From Bos javanicus (taxonomy: Eukaryota; Chordata; Mammalia; Artiodactyla; Bovidae): DNA of 64,000 nt. A program made the translations under genes and the position numbers. Below are positions 58,237-64,000 of the stretch, piece after piece; the first letter of the stretch is position 1, and each line of letters opens with the position of its first letter. The stretch is from positions 99,816,537 through 99,880,536 of the forward strand of contig NC_083868.1 of the NCBI RefSeq assembly GCF_032452875.1, given 5' to 3'. The notes under the pieces were generated by a model, which saw only the letters and a program-made list of their open reading frames with translations, was not told the DNA's origin and did not search any database.

Positions 58237-59500
58237 TTTTAATAAACTCAAAATGGATTAAAGATCTCAACGTAAGACCAGAAACTATAAAACTCCTAGA
58301 GGAGAACATAGGCAAAACACTCTCCGACATACATCACAGCAGGATCCTCTATGACCCACCTCCCAGAATATTGGAAATAAAAGCAAAAATAAACAAATGG
58401 GACCTAATTAAACTTAAAAGCTTCTGCATATCAAAGGAAACTATTAGCAAGGTGAAAAGACAGCCTTCAGAATGGGAGAAAATAATAGCAAATGAAGCAA
58501 TGGACAAACAACTAATCTCAAAAATATACAAGCAACTCCTACAGCTCAACTCTAGAAAAATAAATGACCCAATCAAAAAATGGGCCAAAGATCTAAATAG
58601 ACATTTCTCCAAAGAAGACATACAGATGGCTAACAAACATGAAAAGACGCTCAACATCACTCATTATCAGAGAAATGCAAATCAAAACCACTATGAGATA
58701 CCATTTCACACCAGTCAGAATGGCTGTGATCCAAAAGTCTACAAATAATAAATGCTGGAGAGGGTGTGGAGAAAGGGGAACCCTCTTACACTGTTGGTGG
58801 GAATGCAAACTAGTACAGCCATTGTGGAGAACAGTGTGGAGATTCCTTAAAAAACTGGAAATAGAACTGCCTTATGATCCAGCAATCCCACTGCTGGGCA
58901 TACACACTGAGGAAACCAGAATTGAAAGAGACACGTGTACCCCAATGTTCATCGCAGCACTGTTTATAATAGCCAGGACATGGAAGCAACCTAGATGTCC
59001 ATCAGCAGATGAATGGATAAGAAAGCAGTGGTACATATACACAATGGAGTATTACTCAGCCATTAAAAAGAATACATTTGAATCAGTTCTAATGAGGTGG
59101 ATGAAACTGGAGCCTATTATACAGAGTGAAGTAAGCCAGAAGGAAAAACATAAATACAGTATACTAACGCATATATATGGAATTTAGAAAGATGGTAACG
59201 ATAACCCTGTATACGAGACAGCAAAAGAGACACTGATGTATTGAACAGGCTTATGGACTCTGTGGGAGAGGAAAAGGGTGGCAAGATTTGGGAGAATGGC
59301 ATTGAAACATGTGAAATGTCATGTGTGAAACGAGATGCCAGTCCAGGTTCAATGCACGATGCTGGATGCTTGGGGCTAGTGCACTGGGACGACCCAGAGG
59401 GATGGTATGGGGAGGGAGGAGGGAGGAGGGTTCAGGATGGGGAACACATGTATAATTTTTTTTAAATTAGAAAGAAAATAAAAAATTTCTAAAAAAAAAG
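58237..59500 (+). mobile_element. Ruminant L1, 1.26 kb, ORF2 frameshifted
   Basis: Sense 5'-truncated L1 nearly identical to the one at 22092-23359. ORF2 is open from about 58371 to 58748 and again in another frame from 58639 to 59187: near 58637 this copy has ACAAACATGAAAAG where the other has ACAAACACATGAAAAG, a 2 bp loss that breaks the frame. It has a complete 3' UTR and A-rich tail. AAAAAAGCA at 58228-58236 and 59501-59509 is the likely target-site duplication. Confidence 0.94.
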
Positions 59501-59509
59501 AAAAAAGCA

Positions 59510-60368
59510 GCACAGAGTCCCACTGTATGTGTATCATAATTTACTGATGCATTTGCCTTGGTAAGCATTTTGCTATTATGAATTTCTTTATGCATAAATA
59601 TATTCACACTCATGACTTTATCTCTCTAAGGCAAAATCTTAAGAATGAATTTCAAAGTTAAAATATATGTATATGAGATAATTTGGTACACAAATTGCCT
59701 CCTGAATCTTACTATGTTACACAATCTTTAAGAGTAAACACATTATTCATATAAAGAGACATGTCAGACAGCAAATGCCTGGCAGCCTCTGGCAGGACTC
59801 CTACAATCTCTGACATTGTTCCTGTTATTCACCAGGAAATGTTGTCTTTGAAAATTTGAAGATTAGACCTTCTTTACTTTACTCAGAGTAGTGTCTGTTT
59901 CTTGAGGACCAACTCTTACAAGAAACATGATGTCAATCATTCATTTAAAATGGGGTTAAGGTATAATTTTTTAGTGACAGTGCATCTCCTGTCCTCTTTT
60001 CTGCATGCGATTTTGGGGGAATTGTGATGTTTGAGAGTCTAACCAATTCAATACATAGTTCCTATGGGAATTGTAAAATCTGAGTAGAGGGAAGTGGACA
60101 AGCTTGAGGGAAATTTATCTCCACTTTACAAGACATTATGCCTCTTTGTGCTTGTATTTAGGGCAAAATCAATGAGTTTCTCCTTGATAAGTAGATAAAC
60201 ACGGATGAAAACTTTCTCCTTGCCTGCTTACTGCTGGGCTCCAAGTGACTTGTGTTAATGTGGCTTTTCTTCACTGGTCAGATTAAGGTTGTACTTGGTT
60301 ACATGTCAATACTGAGGCTATGAGCTCTGGTCACTTGTTGAAGACATGGGAAATGCCTTAGTGTTAAG
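59510..60368. other. Intron 6 sequence, no feature recognised
   Basis: Apparently single-copy; no exon or nameable repeat. Confidence 0.4.
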
Positions 60369-60470
60369 GGTAGAACTCCCCTGGTGTTCCAGTGGTTAAG
60401 ACTTCATGCTTCCACTGTAGGGGACCCAGGTTTGATCCCTGGTTGGGGAACTAATATTCTGCTTGCCAAC
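60369..60470 (+). mobile_element. CHR-type SINE head
   Basis: Sense tRNA-derived head: AACTCCCCTGGTGTTCCAGT, 'ggttaagacttcatgcttcc', 'gggacccaggtttgatccctgg'. No Bov-A body. It is followed by a short TG run at about 60488-60501. Confidence 0.7.
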
Positions 60471-60959
60471 ATATATACACACTTACATGTGTGTGTGTGT
60501 ACATATACATACATGTTTATTTAAAAGTGATTGCTTGGAAGGAATACCACATTTCAGTGTTACAAAACTCAAAAAGACAAAGGGTATACAGTAAAAATTT
60601 CCTTTTATCACTGTTTCTACCTACCAGTTCCCTTTGCTTGTAAGCAACTAGTTCATGAGATCCATGAGCACCCTTTAAGAGCTGTTGTATTCATACACAA
60701 GTAAATACATATTTGTTGTAAAAAATATGTATACTCACTTTTAAGTAGATGTGTATAATAATTCTTAATATTTAAGAATGTTAATTATGTGGTTTTACAA
60801 AACAGTCGTATGTTATATGCACAGCAACACTGCTCTGTACTTTGATTTTCCACCCAACAATACAGCCTAATGATCATTTTATTTATCTCATTACCCAGAA
60901 TATCCTCTTTCTTTTTGACAGCTGCATGGTATTCTATTTAATGTGAGTGGCAAATGTTG
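60471..60959. other. Intron 6 sequence, possible old L1 end
   Basis: AT-rich. 60840-60955 ('cctctttctttttgacagctgcatggtattctattt') resembles the antisense 3' region of an old L1; low confidence. Confidence 0.3.
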
Positions 60960-61444
60960 AAAAGTAGAGACATTACTTTGCCAACAAAAGTCTGTCTGGC
61001 CAAAGCTATGGTTTTTCCAGTAGTCATGTATGGATGTGAGAGTTGGACTATAAAGAAAGCTGAGTGCTAAAAAATTGATGCTTTTGAACTGTGGTGTTGG
61101 AGAAGACTCTTGAGAGTCCCTTGGACTGCAAGGAGATCCAACCAGTCCATCCTAAAGGAAATCAGTCCTGAATATTCATTGGAAAGACTGATGCTGAAGC
61201 TGAAACTCCAATACTTTGGCTACCTAATGTGAAGAATTGACTCATTTGAAAAGACCCTGATGGTGGGAAAGATTGAAGGCGGGAGGAGAAGGGAAGACAG
61301 AGGATGAGATGGGTGGATGACAGCACCGACTCGATGAACATGAGTTTAAGTAAGATCTGGGGGTTGGTGATGGAGAGGGAAGCCTGGTGTGCTGCAATCC
61401 ACGGTTTGCAAAAAGTTGGACATGACTGAGTGACTGAACTGAAC
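60960..61444 (+). mobile_element. BovB 3' segment, part of a rearranged copy
   Basis: Sense 485 bp from AAAGTAGAGACATTACTTTG to the tail CTGAACTGAACTGA. It abuts directly, tail first, the antisense BovB segment starting at 61445; the junction shares the bases TGA. Confidence 0.92.
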
Positions 61445-63487
61445 TGATGGGACCAGATGCCATGATCTTTGTTCTTTGAGTGTTGAGATTTAAGCCAGCT
61501 TTTTCACTCTTACTTTCATCAAGAGGTTCTTTAGTTCCTCTTCGCTTTCTGCCATAAGGGTGGTGTCATCTGTATATCTGAGGTTATTGATATTTCTCCC
61601 AGCAATCCTGATTTTACCTTGTGTGTCATCCAGTCTGACATTTTGCATGGTGTACTCTGCAAGTGAGTTAAATACGCAGGATGACAATATACAGCCTTGA
61701 TGTACTCCTTTCCCAATTTGGAACCAGTCTGTTGTTCCATGGATGTTCCAGTTCTAACTGTTGCTTGTTGGTTTGCATACAGGTTTTTCAGGAGGTAGGT
61801 AAGGTGGTCTGGTATTCCCGTCTCTTTAAGAATTTTCCACAGTCTGTTGTGATCCACACAGTCAAAGACTTTAGTGTTGTCAGTGAAGCAAATGTTTTTC
61901 TTGAATTCTCTTGCTTTTTCTATGATCCATTTGATGTTGCCAATTTGATCTCTGGTTCCTTTGCCTTTTCTAAATCCAGCTTGAACATCTGGAATTTTTT
62001 GGCTCACTGTTGAAGCTTAACTTGGAGAATTTTGAGCATTACTTTGCTAGTGTGTGAGATGAGTGCAATTGTGCAGTAGTTTGAACATTGTTTGACATTG
62101 TCTGTCTTTGGGATTAGAATGAAGACTGACCTTTTCCAGTCCTGGGCTACTGCTGAATTTTCCCAATTGCTGGCATGTTGAGTGCAGCCCTTTAACAGCA
62201 TCATCTTTTAGGATTTGAAATAGCTCAACTGGAATTCCATCACCTCAACTAGCTTTGTTGTAGTGATGCTTCCTAATGCCCACCTGAGTTCACACTTCAG
62301 GATGTCTGGCTCTAGGTGAGTAATCACACCATCGTGATTATCTGAGTCATGAAGATCATTTTTGTATAGTTCTTCTGTGTATTCTTGCCATCTCCTCTTA
62401 ATATCATCTGCTTCTGTTAGGTCCATACTGTTTCTTTCCTTTATTGTGCCCATGTTTGCATGAAATGTTTCTCTGGAATCTCCAATTTTTTTGGAGAGAT
62501 CTCTAGTCTTTCCCGTTCTGTTGTTTACCTGTATTTCTTTGCACTGATCACTGAGGAAGGCTTTCTTATCTCTCTTTGCTATTCTTTGGAACTCTGCATT
62601 CAGATGCATCTAGCCTTCCTTTTCTCCTTTGTCTTTCACTTCTTTTCTCAGCTATTTGTAAGGCCTCCTCAGGCAGCCATTTTGCCTTTTTTTTTCATTT
62701 ATTTTTCTTGGGGATGGTCTGATCACAGCCTTGTGTACATTGTTACTAAACTCTGTCCTTACTTCTTCAGTACTCTGTCTATCAGATCTACTCCCTTGAA
62801 TCTATTTGTTACTTCCACTGAATAATTGTAAGGGATTTGATTTAGGTTTACTTGAATGGCCTAATGGTTTTCCCTTTTTTCTTCAATTTAAGTCTGAATT
62901 TTGCAATAAGGAGTTCATGATCTGAGCCACAGTCAGCTCCTGGTCTTGTTTTGCTGACTGTATACAGCTTCTCCATCTTTGGCTGCAAAGAATAGAATCA
63001 ATCTGATTTCGGTGTTGACCATCTGGTGATGTCCACGTGTAGAGTTGTCTCCTGTGTTGTTGGAAGACTGTGTTTGCTGTGATGTGTGCTTTCTCTTGGC
63101 AAAACTCTGTTAGCCTTTGCCCTGCTTCATTTTGTATTCCAAGGCCAAACTTGCCTGTTACTCCTGGTATCTCTTGACTTCCTACTTTCTCATTCCAGTC
63201 CCCTATGATGAAAAGGACATCTTTTTTTTTTTTTTTTGGTGTTAATTCTAGAAGGTCTTGTAGGTCTTCATAGAACCGTTCAGCTTCTTAAGCATCAGTA
63301 GTTGATGCATAGACCTGGATCACTATGATATTGAATGGTTTACCTTTGAAACAAACAGAGATCATTTTGTCATTTTTGAGATTGGATCCACGTACTGCAT
63401 TTCAGACTCTTTTGTTGACTATGAGGGTACTCCATTTCTTCTAAGGGGTTCTTACCCACAACAGTAGATGTAATGGTGATCTGAATT
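61445..63487 (-). mobile_element. BovB endonuclease/RT segment without 3' end
   Basis: Antisense BovB of about 2.0 kb running from the GGTCCCATCA region (just after RT motif C) back into the endonuclease. Minus-strand motifs: LRYTDDTTLMAESEEELKN (YTDD instead of YADD), CFTDNTKVFDCVDHNRLW, and NGIKERNSMDLTEADDIKRR-like text further up. A poly-T run lies at about 63222-63237. It lacks the normal 3' terminus, which is unusual because this type of LINE integrates from its 3' end. Confidence 0.9.
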
Positions 63488-63570
63488 AAATTCACCCATT
63501 CTGGTGAATGATATGATTATATTGCATTAATTTTATGATAATATTGCATTGATATGATAGTTTGCATTAA
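63488..63570. repeat. Short imperfect AT-rich direct repeats
   Basis: Three imperfect copies of a TGATA..ATTGCATTAAT-like unit in about 65 bp. Confidence 0.5.
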
Positions 63571-64000
63571 TATTCAGAAGTTGAACCAATCAAATGCTTC
63601 TTACACTTTGTTGGATTTGAAATTATTTTGTTGAGTACTTTTGCCACTATGTTCATGAGGATATAAATACTTTTCTCTACTTGTATGTCTTTGATTTTGG
63701 TAATGCTGGTCTCATAAAATGAGCTTGGAAGTATTTCCTCTACTTCTTTTCCCTGAATAAGATTGTATAGAGTTGGCATAATTCCTTCCTTAAGTGTTTG
63801 GTAAAACTCAACATCTGCTGCTTTCTGTTTTGGAAGACTATTAGCTATTGATATAATTTATTTAATATTCGGTGAACTCCGGGAGTTGGTGATGGACAGG
63901 GAGGCCTGGTGTGCTGCGATTCATGGGGTCGCAAAGAGTCGGACACGACTGAGCAACTGAACTGAACTGATGGGCCTATTCAGACTCCTTCTTGTGTGAG
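63571..64000 (-). mobile_element. Old L1 ORF2 remnant, continuing past the window
   Basis: Antisense L1 ORF2; minus-strand text MPTLYNLIQGKEVEEILPSS and 'cataaaatgagcttggaagtatttcc' are typical. It is interrupted by the BovB end at 63872-63971 and resumes with GGGCCTATTCAGACTCC. Confidence 0.7.
63872..63971 (+). mobile_element. BovB 3' end, 100 bp
   Basis: Sense extreme 3' terminus: GTGAACTCCGGGAGTTGGTG to 'gagcaactgaactgaactga'. A very short insertion into the L1, little diverged. Confidence 0.92.

Noticed and set aside
1..64000. A new defence, toxin-antitoxin or other compact gene system
   Set aside because: The window is a mammalian gene with long introns; every long open frame is explained by host exons, LINEs or their antisense.

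Overview
This is ruminant (bovine-type) nuclear DNA. The window is filled with BovB (RTE-clade LINE) fragments ending in the ACTGA-repeat 3' tail, Bov-tA and Bov-A2 SINEs, and recently active ruminant L1 3' ends, over an older layer of MIR, L2, MER5A, hAT and MaLR LTR remnants shared by mammals. No bacterial, plasmid or phage content is present. About 23% of the window is BovB by my hand-drawn boundaries.

One host gene is visible. Six plus-strand coding exons (5571-6011, 11841-12017, 12874-13048, 28745-28912, 31435-31583, 53853-54086) have AG/GT splice borders, fit each other in phase (0-0, 0-0, 0-1, 1-1, 1-0, 0-0) and join into 448 uninterrupted codons. The product is a WD-repeat protein with a degenerate EF-hand-like segment at the front. 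From memory of the family I call it WDR49 (also called CFAP337); the related EF-hand/WD proteins WDR64 and EFCAB8 are the alternatives. Both ends of the gene lie outside the window: the first exon starts at a splice acceptor and the last ends at a donor in the middle of a WD blade.

Layout. 1-5570: upstream intron with L1, MIR, two BovB copies and a MaLR LTR. 5571-13048: exons 1-3, with an antisense BovB ending about 78 bp before exon 2. 13049-28744: a 15.7 kb intron with a MaLR 3' end split by younger insertions, several Bov-tA/Bov-A2 copies, a 1.27 kb L1 and a decayed copy of exon 4 at 27226-27322. 28745-31583: exons 4 and 5. 31584-53852: a 22 kb intron with many BovB and SINE copies, ending in a three-level nest (MaLR LTR, then Bov-tA, then a nearly complete BovB with its 5' part inverted). 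53853-54086: exon 6. 54087-64000: the next intron, with a single-copy stretch that may be a conserved element, a second L1 nearly identical to the first but inverted, and a rearranged BovB of about 2.5 kb.

I found no new defence, toxin or mobile system. The observations most worth following are the pseudo-exon, the twin-primed BovB, the tail-to-tail BovB rearrangement and the inverted L1 pair flanking exons 4-6. All repeat family names come from recognition by eye, not from a database search.
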